A stretch of DNA of 64,000 bases from Volvox africanus (lineage: Eukaryota; Chlorophyta; Chlorophyceae; Chlamydomonadales; Volvocaceae). Each line of letters starts with the position of its first letter. Position 1 is the first letter of the stretch. The position numbers were made by a program, and so were the translations under genes. The DNA is taken from positions 3,769,001 to 3,833,000 of the forward strand of contig BSDZ01000004.1 of the NCBI GenBank assembly GCA_030268105.1. The letters are read 5' to 3'. Under the pieces are notes generated by a model. The model saw nothing but the letters and a program-made list of their open reading frames with translations, made no database searches and was not told where the DNA came from. Below are positions 29,170-41,533 of this stretch, one piece after another.

Positions 29170-32100
29170 ATGCTGGCCCGCCAGTACCATGCTTCGGGGG
29201 CGCAGGCGAACCTGACCCGCATGAAACATAGCAGCGGTAGCTTCAGCGCGCCTTGCGCGACACCCTTGTTGCGCCGCAGGGCTGTCGTGCGCCGCTTTAA
29301 GGTCGGTGCTGTGGGCCCTTACTCGCTGCAACACCGCAACGTTGCGGAGCTTGATACGTTGGGATTCATGGCTGCTGTTGTGCAACCTTTACCTTTTGTG
29401 TACACCTTTTTACCAGGAAAGCGAGGACCTGGAAATTGAAGCTCAGAAGCGCAAGGACCGCGAGGAAGTGATTCGCAAGCAAGAGGAACGGCTACAGCAT
29501 GTGCGTCCTTTCCTGCTTCCTATTTCAAGTCTCCTGTTACTTGTGTGTGTGTGTGTCTCCTGTCCACGAACCTGCAGCAGATAGCTGCAACCATGCCAGG
29601 AGAGACCCACGGGTCATTAGTAAAGGCTTGCGCAAGTTTGTGAAATTGATCTATTTTACAATATTGTTGGCGACTGTAATTTTTTGTTCACTCAAGATCT
29701 CATATATGATATTCATATGTATAACGATATGTATAGGCATGTATTATAACTTTTGATCCAGGATTTTGTAACTGTTCGCGAGGAGTGTATTCGACGTTTA
29801 TTGTTGAATGCGTTTTCTCTCATGCCTGGTTTAGAACTCTAGGTAAATGGTAAATGGTTATGAACTCTAGGTCAAAGTCCTACTCTCTGCAATGAACATT
29901 ACTTCGGATTTCCCTTCCCTACGCACCCATCCCGGATGGCGTTACCCTGGGGACCCGGTTTCTGGATGTCCAGCAAGCGCAGCAAGCGGCAAACAACATG
30001 AGCAAGTCCGCTGGCTCTGCCAAAGAGGAGCTTATGCGGGTGAGGTCATGTGAAGCACTTGAGAACAACAAGAACGGCGTCTGAATCCACTCCTCAAGAG
30101 ACATCACATCAACTGTGCTAAGGACGCAGCTTAAAAGCCTCAGAAGTCCAGGCTCCAGGGTTGCATTACCACGGCGGGTGACAATTAGGCCCGATGTCAG
30201 TTTGGTCAGGGTGGTCGAGGTCACACCTAGGCCCAAGATTGATATTGGGTTGGTTGGGGCGCGCGGGGGTATTTGCGCTATCTTTATGCTTACCCCTTGA
30301 AGGAGTTGTGGCGCGGATGGGTTCCGTACTCATTTAGGTTGGGGAAGTCCTCGGGAGCAGGGGATATGGTTGGCACTGGCCACCATAGCCATTACTGCCG
30401 ATGCAGTCGGGGCTTTATGGACAACTACGCCGCGTCAGTCAGTCGCCAGCTCAGTAGTTCGGCCAACAGCGACCGTAAAATACGGGGGAGGGTTTCGTTT
30501 CTATCTTCCCGGCCTCGGGAGGGGGTTGACGGCGCGGACGTCGTGGTGAAACGATGAGTATCATGGTGTGCCGACTCATCGCACCGACATGCCGTACTGA
30601 ACCCACATGACGTGGTTTGACGGCCCCGCTCGGCGGGGCGTCATCGTCCCGCGATTGCGGTCGCCGACCCTGTTGCCAGTTTCTGCAGGAACCGCACCAG
30701 CTTCAGGTAGGGGAACATGTAGCCAGAGCGTCGCGCCAGCCCAACAGGCAATGGGGAAGTGCATGCAGCCGCCGGAAACCAATTTCTCGGTCGGTTGGTC
30801 GGTCGTGCGGCATACCTTGCACTTTACACTTTGCGTTTCTGAACCTTTCTTCCGTCAATGCTTGCTTACGGTGGCGGGTTTGAGCCCGTAAACTTGTCTC
30901 CGCTTGCAAGTTCAGGTTAAGGTACCTCGGCTTGCGCATGGCATGTCATAACGCCGCGCGCCCAGCAATTTTTTTGACAGATCGCTAATGCCGCTGATGC
31001 CTGCTGCCCCCGAGTGGCAATATAACAGCTGTAGCAATCTGTAATAGTATGGCAGCTGTGGCACTCTTTATCCTTCCTGTGCCCTTTCGCCCGCACCGCC
31101 GCCTCCCGAGCAGGACGTCAACCGCGTCGTCGAGACGGTGGAGCGCAGCAGTGCGGGCAAGGGTTACGCGCAAGCCGTGAAAGTCCCGATCTGGATGCCT
31201 GCCTTCACGCGCCGTCGGGAGGTGAGGGAGGGGAAGGCTGGGCAAAACACATACAGAATATAAATGTGGCGCCTGGCACACGGGTCCTCCTATCTTGGAC
31301 CCGCAGTCAGCGAGGGAATCTCGCCTAGCTGGCCGTGTGGGTGGCCACTGCAGACTGAGTGAGGGTGTCGTGCATTGCTTCTTCCCAGGTTCCCAGGTTC
31401 CAAGGATCACACAGATGTAGGTCTGTCCGTCCGTACTTACCCGTGTCCTCTCCTGATCTTCGTACAGATCTTTGTGGGGCGTATCGCGATGGTGGGTTTC
31501 TTTGCCACCTGCGTGCTCGAGATCCTAACCGCCAACCACCTGGGACCCATCCGGCAGGTGCGTTGGGTTGTATAGAACCGCACCCTTCCTTCTTCTCAAC
31601 TCTCTTTCCTAGTAACGAGGTCGACCTTGTCGGAGATATGCTGCCTCCTGCCTCCCGTGCTTATTTCGCCTAGGCGCATTATGATCTTACTGTCCGCTCC
31701 CGTGCGCTCCCGTCAGCTCCCGTACGCTCGCAAGGAAAATGAGGGGGTTCCCACTGTCCAGGTGGATTGTGTTTTGTGTACTCGTCCTGGTATTACCTGC
31801 TTTGCCATGCCCTACAAATCCATAAATCTTTGATACTGCCGTCCTCTCCTGTCCCCCTGTTTGCCCACTCCCCGCGCTTGTCTGCGCAGGTGCAGATGTG
31901 GTCGGGTCTGGACACGGCGACGGTGACGGCCATCCTGATGGGCATTGTGGTGTACAATGTCCTGGGTGGCCTGGGGCCCTGGTCGCCCACATTCGCCCCC
32001 GAGAATCTGCGGGTGGGTCTGCTGTTCCCGGGGTTCTGGGATCGATAGTCTTCGGGTTCATGGGCTGGCAGGATTATTAAGGCAGCAAGATGCGTAGCAC

Positions 32101-33335
32101 GGCAGCGGCAGCGACGCGTATTAGATATTGGGCTTAGATAAGCGGTTTTGCATCAGCTGAGACGAGAAGAGCCCGTGCTTTAGGCTTTTGAATGGCAAGC
32201 CTCCCTCGTATGGTGCATGAGCAAGGTCAAGACCAATTCCCCTGCAGTTGCGTCTCCTCGGACAAGATACAAGGTGTTGTTTACATGACCAGCATATGTG
32301 CCCTATGAGCCCCAGCCTAGCACTTTATAGTATTACCATTGTACTGCAAGCTTGTTTAGTTCCGTTTCTTTCGTCATTGGTGCCACTGATGCTGCCGAGT
32401 AATTAGGACGTGGCTCGCCGACCCACGGGTCCTCCCAGCGTGCTGGTGAACCCCCTCAACCTGGGCAAGCTGCTTGGCATATCTGGCTGGGGCTTCACCA
32501 AGCGCAACGAGGTGCGATGATGAAAGGGGCTTTGGCGACACGGCGGTGGCGGTGGCGGTGGCGGTCTTCCGAATGGCGCATCTGGCGCTTGTCCACCTTG
32601 ATGAGCAGCTCCAGGCCTGAACGCGTGATTGCGGCTGCCTCTGTACCCCCCACCCCCACCCCGCAGCTGTTCCACGCCCGGCTGGCCATGTTGGGCTTTG
32701 CTGCCGCCGTTGTGGGTGAGCTCAAGACTGGGCGTGGCGCCCTTGGCCAGGTAAAAGCAAGGCGGGGTATTGGAAGCACCCGTTCCGCGTCGCGCGTGGG
32801 CAGGTACCTGAGCTGGTTCTCGGATCCCTGTTGTCCTGTTTCCTGGTATGGTCCTGCAGCTCTGCTCGTACCGTTTCTTGTACCATCTTGAACGTTCGGA
32901 ATTGAAGATTGCGCAATGGACATAACAGCAGGTGGTGCGTCCCCCCGCCACCTGAGAGTACGCGGGCACGCTGCACCAAGGGGCTCTGCATCAGGGGCGG
33001 GAACGCATGCGTCGCCGCAGACAGCGTAACATAGGGCCTAGTAGTCTCATCTTGACACGTACGCAGACATCATATGATCTGGCATAGCGCAAGATCTCGC
33101 TGTTCTAATGAATGGATTTTGATTTGGTAGTACGGCATTATGCATTTTGTGATATTCCCGGTCCCGGTCCCCTATACCCCAGCTGGCGGGCTACCTGGGC
33201 CTGATGCCTGATGAGACGTTCTACACGGCCGTCATAAATGGATTTATCGTGTTCGCGGCGCTCATGCTGGGGATGTCTATTCTTTTCCCGAGCCATCTGC
33301 AAGGAGCCGCTGCGTCCGAGGACGACATCTACTGA
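29170..33335 (+). CDS. LHC-like / PsbS-like four-helix thylakoid protein
   Basis: Firm exons: 31114-31221, 31468-31557, 31890-32012, 32407-32511, 32667-32750, 33183-33335. Tentative 5' exons: 29170-29301 (Arg-rich, transit-peptide-like), 29417-29500 (charged helix), 29974-30039 and 30689-30706. All are phase 0, giving about 320 aa. There are two chlorophyll-binding-type helices: E136-IFVG-R141-IAMVGF and E242-LFHA-R247-LAMLGF. Each is followed by a second hydrophobic helix (TAILMGIVVYNVLGGL; INGFIVFAALMLGMSI). The segment FTKRNELF, and GALGQ after helix 3, closely resemble PsbS. Such proteins sit in the thylakoid membrane and act in photoprotection or photosystem assembly and repair. It could be PsbS-related or one of the algal LHC-like proteins such as MSF1 or LHL4; I cannot choose. 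Its acidic C-terminus (ASEDDIY) is distinctive. The frame before 29974 is open back to about 29910 without an AG, so exon 3 may start earlier. Confidence 0.75.
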
Positions 33336-35714
33336 GGGAAGGAGCCTCCTCTTCACCACTCCTAAGGAAAATGGACGGCAGCAGAGCGGGAAGGTTAAGA
33401 GAGGACTGGTGAGCAGGCGCGATGGGGGGTGCCCAAGGAAATTCGCCAGTACGTACTAACACATCTTTAGATGCACGGTCTTGTGACCTGGGGGCAAGCG
33501 ACGACACGGTTTTCCCTAGGATTTGGGTTTTCGGGGGAAGAGCTCCAGAGGGAACCACCCCCGAGAAGAAGGGGGCGGGGGAGTTTCGGGACGGCTGGGA
33601 AGTCGGTTTGTGATGAGAGGAGGAGGAGCTGCTGTGGCGTAGGGGGATAGGAATTCGAGTTGCAAAATGGGATTGGAGCTGAATGATGTTAAAAGCTCGT
33701 ACAAGCCGGTTGTCGTATGCGGTTCTTAGGAGGGAGCTCGGACCGTTGAGGGCAACCGATGCTGCAGTCTACTGCGGCTACTAGAAGAGCCATAATGCCT
33801 GGATAACCCGGCGGCGTTGGAAAATAGATATTAGGTGGGGTGGCGATACGCTGCGCTTCGCCAACGCACGAGAGGACGCAAAGATGTGGAAGAGGAATGG
33901 GAAGCGGAGGGTAGACGTTGTCTTGTTGTCGGTGCTTTCTTTCATCGTGCTCTACAGACTGGGCAGCGTGCCCATTCAATTCAGGAGCACTCGCTGTGCC
34001 TCGGGGTTTTAGAGTTTTTTCTCTACGCACCACCGTTTCCCAGTTTGCCCAATGTTCGACTCCTTGGAAGTAGCCGTGTGTAGTGCGGGGTACCTACCGA
34101 TGCGTGCTCGCAGCTATGGCGGTGGGCTCCTTTGTGTTTTCAGTTGTGGCACGCTCCTGTTTGTGTTGCAAAATACATTCTTTGTAATACACGAATCAAC
34201 CTTGTAATGGTCGTTATGTGTATTATGAGGTCGATGTACTGCCCATTTTTTTACATTATTGCCATCTGGATAGTGGTGGAAGGTACAGCTGAGCTTTTAG
34301 TGCGTTAGCTGCAGAGGATTACTCCCCCCACCTCCGCAAACTGTTGAGATCACTGTGGCGAGCCGGAGTGTAAAAACAGTGTGGGCTATCATGTAGCTGG
34401 CAATCACCCAACTCGGTCATCATCCTGGTTGTGAATCAACATGGATGGGTGCTCACGTCTTTCGCGAACTGATACGGATGGAGTGGGAGAATATAACATT
34501 GAAATCAAAAACCGCTGCACTCACAATTAGTGTTTCGACGACGTAGCACACCGCTATAGCCGTGTGCCACGTGCGCATGATCAAGTTTGCGTCTGATATA
34601 GGAGTGCAAATGATGTCCCGCATCTCTCCCCCTCATTAAAAATGTTATCCACAGCACGACAATACCAATACATAGCATGGTGAAAATCCCAAAACTCGTG
34701 CTGGGTTGGAAATCGGCACTCGATATTTAAAACATGTTCCCTGCACCCGGGTCCACTCAGTGTTACAAAATCTGAGCGGACTAGCGCTCCGCAGCGGAGC
34801 CTTAGAGAGGGCGGGACGGCTCGTCCAGCAAAAACTAAACTGTAGGAAGGCGCAGCGGAAGGACAACGACAAAGGAGACACGCAATAAGCCGCAGGCGAC
34901 CAGGATTTTCCCAAACGCCGCAGTTCACATCGGCTATCCCGACTGGCCACCCTACGAGGACGAACGCCTTGCTTTCGACGTATCACACCCTAGTCCGCAT
35001 CAACTACTGAGCAATCCCAGTCGCTTTGCTGGATATTTAAGGCGCAGGGACAGGTTTAGTGCAAGAATAGTCTCCGCATGAAAAATTCAAACGTCTCCGC
35101 TAGCTCCCAAGGAAAATAGGTCCGCAGGGCCCACAACGCCATCAGCACTCCAAACATCATCCGGGCTCAGGACCGGGGATCGCCCTGCACAAGTACGTCA
35201 GGAGCCGCCTGAAAGCCACGCTGCCAGCGCTCGTCGTTCTCCTCCGCTAATCGCTGTCAGCCACTTCCCACTCATGCAGTTGAAAGCCAAAGGGACCATA
35301 CTCAGCGACCAAACTGTCTCCGGCAGCCCCCAAAACGACGTGTTCCATGGTGACACCAGCACAGGCAAACCTTCATCCCGACAGCAGCAATTGAGGCTCT
35401 GTCTAAAGGGAGCCGAACGGCTGATGATCTCGGCCCACTACTTCTCATGCCGACTGGTGCACATTAAGGTGCGCTGCTATGTTCCATACATGACGTTCCT
35501 AATGCATGCTTCGCGCCAATACAGCAGCCCAAGGCAGTCAGCGGGTACCTGCCGGTGCAAGGCCATAGCTTCCACCGCGCTGCTACCGCCTGTACAGTGG
35601 TGGAAGGCCGACAGCGGCCATCCCTCAATTCCACCCGTAACTGCTGCTGAGCAGGACGACGCAAGCATGCCGGCGAAGGCTGTCCGCGCTGGCGCACCGG
35701 TGCCATGGCAATCT
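33336..35714. other. Intergenic region, nothing recognised
   Basis: Lies between the convergent ends of the LHC-like (+) and HHL1-like (-) genes. TGTAA copies at 34183-34187 and 34203-34207 could end the LHC-like transcript, and TTACA at 34763-34767 the HHL1-like one. No ORF here looks coding. Confidence 0.45.
34183..34187 (+). terminator. TGTAA polyadenylation signal, LHC-like gene
   Basis: First of two TGTAA copies 20 bp apart, about 850 bp past the stop codon. Long 3' UTRs are common in volvocine algae. Tentative. Confidence 0.3.
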
Positions 35715-37285
35715 TCACTGCTGCTGGGCAGGCACCGTCCCTTCGGGCGTCTTAAACATGCCCAAGAGGTTTTCTGCTGAAAAGAATTTTTGGAGCTGCG
35801 CAAATCCGGTTCCCTCCAGCTCTTCCGGTGGCGGGCACATGGTCAGGTTATCTGGCTTTAGCCAGTCCTTCGGAACCGACTTGTCCTGGGCGGGATGGCA
35901 GGCGGAATGGGAAGCAGGAGCATTGGTGAAGGTGGAACCGGCAGGGGGCAGCACGATTATGCACTGCGCCACTATGTAAGGTTCTAAACCCCGTCACAAC
36001 TGACGCCTGGTAGTAGCCGCCCTTACTCTTCGAGATGATAACAAACGAATATGCGCAACTGACACTCTTGCTTAGGAAATGGGCGGGTACCGCCAGTCGG
36101 GCCATCACCCAATTTCAACGTCATAATCCTAAACTCTTCTAGATGATAGATGCTGTGCATGTTCACGCCCTAGTTGCTAGCTAACAGACTATAATTTATG
36201 ACGCCCATTGTGAATGATACCGCATCCCTCACCACAATTGTAACCCAAACCTTGCTCACCCTGATCTTGAACGCATATTGGAAATCTTTTGATGTAACGT
36301 TAGCAAACTGGGGCACGTTCTTCTTAAGGTCCTTCTCTAGCTTAGCCTTATCCTGGGTGCCAAGGCAGGGCAAGGGGCAAACGGGTCAGGAAACGTGTTG
36401 GCCTTCGTTCCTTCCTGGACGAACACGCACGGAATTCCACATGCATTGTTGGCCCACGTCAGCCCCTGTAATAGAACCAATGTCCATATTAGTCTCGGTT
36501 CGCACCTGGTAAACACCCGACGCAATCTGCCAGATAAGCGTGCGGCCGTACAGGCGCATGCCCCAGTCCGTTTTGAGGGCCTCAACCAGAAAGTTTAGGG
36601 TTTGGTTGCCCTTGATGAGGTTGACTGGCATCCACAAAGAGGGGCCCACCTCCATGTTCAGGGTGGGGTCCTTGTACTGTGCACACGAGAACCACAGGTG
36701 TCCAGAAGTTCATCGTAAAATAGGACAGCAACAACCAAAGATTTTTCCTCACCTTGAGGACGCGGACAAAGAGGACAATCTCAGCGTTCTCGGGGTCCAC
36801 CTCAGGGACGGGAGGCTCCCGCTGCAATTGATGAGGCTTGCAGTTCAGCGTATTCCTGCCAACAAAATTTGGCAATTCTCCTTCGCGCAAGCAACACGAC
36901 TTCATACCTTAATCATCTCCATTTGCCCAGGCATGGAACCTTGGCGAAACGCAGTCTTTCCTTTGCCCTTCTTGGCAAACACCTACACAGCACAACGCAT
37001 ATCCATCCAGGAAACAGCTTAAATATAAGATATAAGAAATTAAAAGGCCCAGAAGTATAAATTTAACGCTATGCTCGCCTGAACGCTAGAGCGCCTGGAA
37101 GAGGTCGAGCCGAAGGTTGGGGCGCGCACCGCTGAGCGCCTGAACAAATAAGTAGATCCGTTGGAGTCAATTCAGCGCGTCCTAATGGGGGTGCTCAGAG
37201 AGGCAGCGCAAAAAGGTGTGGCTCTCACGCACCTGGCGCTAAGGGGCTTCAGCCCCTGGCAACCGCGGTTCACCGCTGTCTGCAT
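35715..37285 (-). CDS. HHL1-like chloroplast protein (high-light sensitivity family)
   Basis: Seven exons on the - strand: 37285-37233, 37139-37079, 36982-36908, 36821-36753, 36676-36506, 36352-36260, 35963-35715. They total 771 nt (256 aa) with phases agreeing throughout. The second intron would use a GC donor (CAG|GCGAGC). Residues 1-40 are a Ser/Arg-rich transit peptide ending near RRSSVQ. The core includes REPPVPEVDPENAEIVLFVR, LWMPVNLIKGNQTLNFLVEA, IWQIASGVYQ and DFQYAFKIR, with the order and spacing I recall for Arabidopsis HHL1, a thylakoid protein that works with LQY1 in photosystem II repair. The C-terminal 80 residues (DWLKPDNLTMCPPPEELEGT) are Pro-rich and more divergent. Its start is 221 bp from the divergent ARGC start. 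The family call rests on memory of the alignment, so the function is inferred. Confidence 0.8.
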
Positions 37286-37506
37286 GTTCCCTAGAAACTT
37301 TGCAAGTAAATTGTGACACCTAACCTATGCAAGTGGCTATACTTCGTTCACTCTGGTATCGGAGCTGGGAGGCCCACGAAGCAAGTTTCTTTCCATCATG
37401 CAAATGTTACAAGTACTTGTGCAGGATTACATAACAATTTGAATAAAGCGTAAACCTGAACATCTACCGAGTACTTACCTTGCGCACTTGAGGCTATCGG
37501 TAGACC
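37286..37506. promoter_or_regulatory. Bidirectional promoter, HHL1-like / ARGC
   Basis: Only 221 bp separate two divergent ATGs that each open a transit-peptide exon. Both promoters must lie here or extend into the first introns. An AATAAAG and short AT-rich patches are present at 37420-37450, but no motif stands out. Confidence 0.55.
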
Positions 37507-40500
37507 ATGAAGCTTGCACATCAGTCGAGAGCACGAGCTGGCCTCAGCCGTCGCACGTCCACATACATCAAGGCACAAGCAGTGGTAAGGGTAGCGGCGA
37601 TCATCCTATCCAAGAACCCTTCGACAGCTCGACGCCGTCACGCACGTGTGTCGGAGACACAGGCGCGCGACACCCGATCTATAGACCAGATGTTTTGACT
37701 TCACATGAGAATTATCGGGTGTCATTCGCGCACTTTTTTATGGTGTCCAATTTCGATAATTATGATGTCGACTTGACTTTGATGGGAGGACGACCGAACG
37801 GTGGTTGCTTTTCCGCACAGGCCTCGCCGGTTCCGACGGCGGCACCATCAGCGTTGAAATCGGATGTCGCTAAGATTGCCGTATTGGGCGCGTCTGGGTA
37901 CACGGGTGCTGAGGTGGTCCGGCTATGCGCTCTGCACCCGAACATTAAAGTTACGGTGCTGACAGGCGACAAACAAGCGGGCAAGGTCAGTCACGACATC
38001 ATTCTATGACCTTTTCTTGCATTAGGTTGGCGGAAAATATGACATGCTTTTGGATTAGTCCAAGTCACGTGGATACATGAAACCCTAGTGGCAATAGTGA
38101 TTTACTTTCGGATGCATCCGGCACAGATATTTAAAATGATTTGTTTGCTGAAAAAGGAAGCCAAACCCTCAAATCGCTTAAACCTTGAGTCGTCTTAGGC
38201 TAGCACAGACAATTGCTCCCTTCACCTGCAACCTGGCGATTATCGCCCCGCCTGCCGGAACGGCCTGCCATCGTTGCAGAATTTCTCGGACGTCTTCCCG
38301 CACCTGGTAGCCGCCACCAATGTCCCCAAATTGGTCAAAATTGATGACGTCAACTTCGCCGACGTTGATGCAGTCTTTTGTTGCCTGCCCCATGCAACAA
38401 CCCAGGTGCGCACACTTCTTCCAACTAGTGCATGATGCTGAACCAATATACTGTCCGGCTTTTCCCTCGAGCATTTTGTAGTTCCGTGCCAGTCGTACGA
38501 TTGTGGGATGGCTCCTCATTTCCATTGCGGCAATAAGGCGGCGTCGGAAACACTCTTTGATGCCTCTGAAGGTCCAGCTCGCTTCGAGTCCTTTCGCGCC
38601 GCTTGTGTGATCCACTTCGATCCTTCAGGAGGTCATTAAGAAACTGCCCTCGACTCTCAAAGTGGTGGACCTTTCGGCGGACTTCCGGCTCCGGGATCCT
38701 GTGATGTATGCCCAGTGGTGCGTGCACACGGCATCGGCATGTTACTCCACTGCCTCATTCATAGCGATGGGACATGAGGCACATAAGCAGGGCTGCTGTT
38801 AGGGTTCCGATAAGAGCACAGGTCCTGGTCGCCTGGCGACTTACTCGGTTTGGACATGCTAGAACTGACGGGCTCTGCCATTTACCCCCGACTGACAGCC
38901 AGTTTAGCCTCTAAAAGCTTGTGCATGATGGGCACAGTGCGGCTAGCTCAGGCGTCATCTGTCCTAGCCGCTCTTAACCAGTCTCTCTTGACTCCCATTC
39001 AGCCAAACAGCTTAAATATTCACTAGTGTTATCTACGCTTGTCGCGCACGAGGGGAATAGGACACTTGAAGGGGTCTCCTGAGTTGCCGCCTCTCCACGC
39101 TGGGACTACACCCGTGCATCAGCTGTGCATGTGATCGCTGTTGCTGCTGCTGCTGCTGGCGGCCTTCTACGCCCCTTATCGGACACCGTCCCTCAGGTAT
39201 GGCCATGAGCATGCGGCAGTGGAGCTGCAGAAGGAAGCAGTTTACGGACTGACGGAAGTGTATCGAGAACAGGTGAAGTCGGCACGCCTGCTGGCTAACC
39301 CCGGCTGCTATCCCACCTGCTCTCAGCTGCCGCTTTATCCGCTTCTCAAGGTACGTGTGGTTGGGTCTGATGAGCCGCTTGCTGGACGCATCAGCGCGGA
39401 AGTTTGGATTCCCAGAATTAGCATGGCGCGGGTCAGAATCAGACACAGGCGAACAATGGCGCACCCGGCGTCATCAAATTTCTTGCTCTCTGTCGGTATC
39501 GTGAGCGTGAATGACTGGAACACCAAAACCGCTCGTCCTTCCTCGCAGGCCAAATTGATTCTCCCGGAAGACATCCTCATCGACGCAAAGTCAGGTTGGT
39601 GGATGGTGGTCGTCTGGGAATATGCCGGGCCCATGTGTAGGGCGCATATGTAGGGCGCATGTGTAGGGCGCATGTGCAGGGCGCATGTGTAGGGCGCATG
39701 TGCAGGGCGCATGTGTAGGGCGCATGTGCAGGGCGCATGTGTAGGGCGCATGTGCAGGGCGCATGTGTAGGGCGCATGTGCAGGGCGCATGTGTAGGGCG
39801 CATGTGCAGGGCGCATGTGTAGGGCGCATGTGTAGGGCGCATGTGCAGGGCGCATGTGCAGGGCGCATGTGCAGGGCGCATGTGCAGGGCGCATGTGCAG
39901 GGCGCATGTGCAGGGCGCATGTGCAGGGCGCATGTGCAGGGCGCATGTGCAGGGCGCATGTGCAGGGCGCATGCGTAGGGCGCATGTGTAGGGCGCATGT
40001 GTAGGGCGCATGTGCAGGGCGACTGGGCTGCTTGCAGTAGGGCGATCTGATGGGGGGTGCAAGTTGGGGCCAACCGCGGAAAGGCGGCTGAAGCGCCCCG
40101 GGTGCACTGAAGCGCGCGGAACAGGCGCATGAGGGTTCTTACACCCTAAGATCATCAGGCCAGGGCGTGCATCACTTCTTGGCTTGCACACTGGGTACCG
40201 TCTAGGCTACCGTCTGTTTTCTCGGCAACGCGGCGAAAGGAATCATATGTGGGTTCATCAATGGTTTGGTGAAGAGAGGGAGGAACAGCAGCGAGGACGT
40301 AACTTGTTGCTTGGCTGGGCTTAGGCCCGTCACTCAGGCGTCCTGATGCAACCAGTAGCCTGCGCGCCCGGCCAGGCCGCCATTTCAAGGATCGGAAGGA
40401 GCTCTACGCATATCTTGGCAGAGTGACCGCGGTACGGTCCCAGAGGACATGCCAAGCTGCCATTGGCGCGTAATTTTGCCCCGCGCCCATTCCTACTGGC

Positions 40501-41533
40501 ACAGCCAAGTGCCCACTCTCCAACGCCTTTCCACCTTTCCTTCCTGCCTTGCCTCATGCGTCGGTGTTCCTTCTGTTCATGCGCCTCATCTGCACCCAAT
40601 CGCTTCCCGAAACACCTCTCCGTTGTCAGGCGTGTCGGGTGCTGGTCGCAGCGCGAAGGAGTCCAATTTGTACTGCGAGATCGCGGAGGGCATCAATGCC
40701 TATGCGGTTGGCTCCCACCGCCACATGCCCGAGATTGAGCAGGGCCTGAGCGAGGCCGCCGGCACCCCGGTGACGATTTCGTTCACGCCGCACCTGATCA
40801 ACATGAGCAGGTGCGCGACTTGCGTAATGGTGCAGCAGGACCTCGTATTTCTGAAGCACTGGCATGGACTGCAAGGCCCCCTTCGTCCTCCTGCCTACAT
40901 ATATACCCCTTCCACTGCTCCGCGCAGTCGAAGATACCTCAACAGATTACTTTTACATTCACCGATCATCCACCGGGCTCATCTTGGAAGTGCACGAATG
41001 CTAGGATGCCAGCCCCGCCCTATTTCTTCGCGGGAATCCGGTCTCTCCATAATGTCTCCCCTTCATAGCATTTCATGCTTTATACTGCCACCTGGTCGGA
41101 AGCAGTTCTGCTTCGGTGTGCTGCCGTCTGTCCCCACCCTTCCGCCCGCTTAATGGGCACAAACCCAGTAAATGGTAAATACCCGTCCTTTCCCTCGAAC
41201 ACCGAACACAGGGGCATGCAGTGCACCAGCTACGTAAAGCTCGCTCCAGGGGTTACAGCCGATGACCTTCGGGCCCACTTGGCTGCCACATATGAGGGCG
41301 AGCCCTTCGTGCGGATACTGGGCAAGGGTGTGATACCGCACACCCGCCACGTCCGGGGTAGCAACTACGCCCTCATTAATGTCTTCCCCGACCGCCTACC
41401 GGGTCGTGCCGTCATCATCTCCGTGATCGATAACCTAGTGAAAGGCGCGTCTGGACAGGGCCTGCAAAACTTAAACCTGATGATGGGATGGAGTGAGACC
41501 ACCGCACTGCTGCAGTTGGCCATGTTCCCTTGA
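37507..41533 (+). CDS. ARGC: N-acetyl-gamma-glutamyl-phosphate reductase, chloroplast
   Basis: Eight exons: 37507-37584, 37821-37985, 38280-38405, 38629-38717, 39197-39350, 39549-39594, 40630-40810, 41212-41533. They total 1,161 nt (386 aa) with all phases consistent. The enzyme reduces N-acetylglutamyl-phosphate with NADPH to N-acetylglutamate semialdehyde, the third step of arginine synthesis, in the plastid. Exon 1 encodes an Arg/Ser-rich transit peptide ([16 protein letters not shown]). The NADP-binding motif GASGYTGAE starts at residue 49. [12 protein letters not shown] is the family signature. The catalytic Cys190 lies in [21 protein letters not shown] (His 249/251) supplies the active-site His. 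The C-terminus [19 protein letters not shown] is as expected. No residue appears lost. The sixth intron carries a 13-bp minisatellite. Confidence 0.95.
39638..40021 (+). repeat. 13-bp minisatellite in ARGC intron
   Basis: About 29 tandem copies of AGGGCGCATGTGY, where the last base alternates T/C in the 5' half and is mostly C in the 3' half. The array lies in the sixth ARGC intron (39595-40629). On the - strand all three frames stay open, giving long false ORFs with a 13-residue period. Confidence 0.95.

Noticed and set aside
37396..37578. Possible HHL1-like first exon on the - strand
   Set aside because: It is antisense to the ARGC transit-peptide exon and out of phase. The ATG at 37285 gives a complete in-phase model.
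39638..40021. Regular repeats that might suggest a CRISPR array
   Set aside because: The units are contiguous 13-mers without spacers, in a eukaryotic intron.
39335..40191. Long - strand ORFs with a 13-residue Met-Arg-Pro-Ala-His-Ala-Pro period
   Set aside because: Produced by the 13-bp minisatellite, which keeps every frame open. It lies in an ARGC intron.
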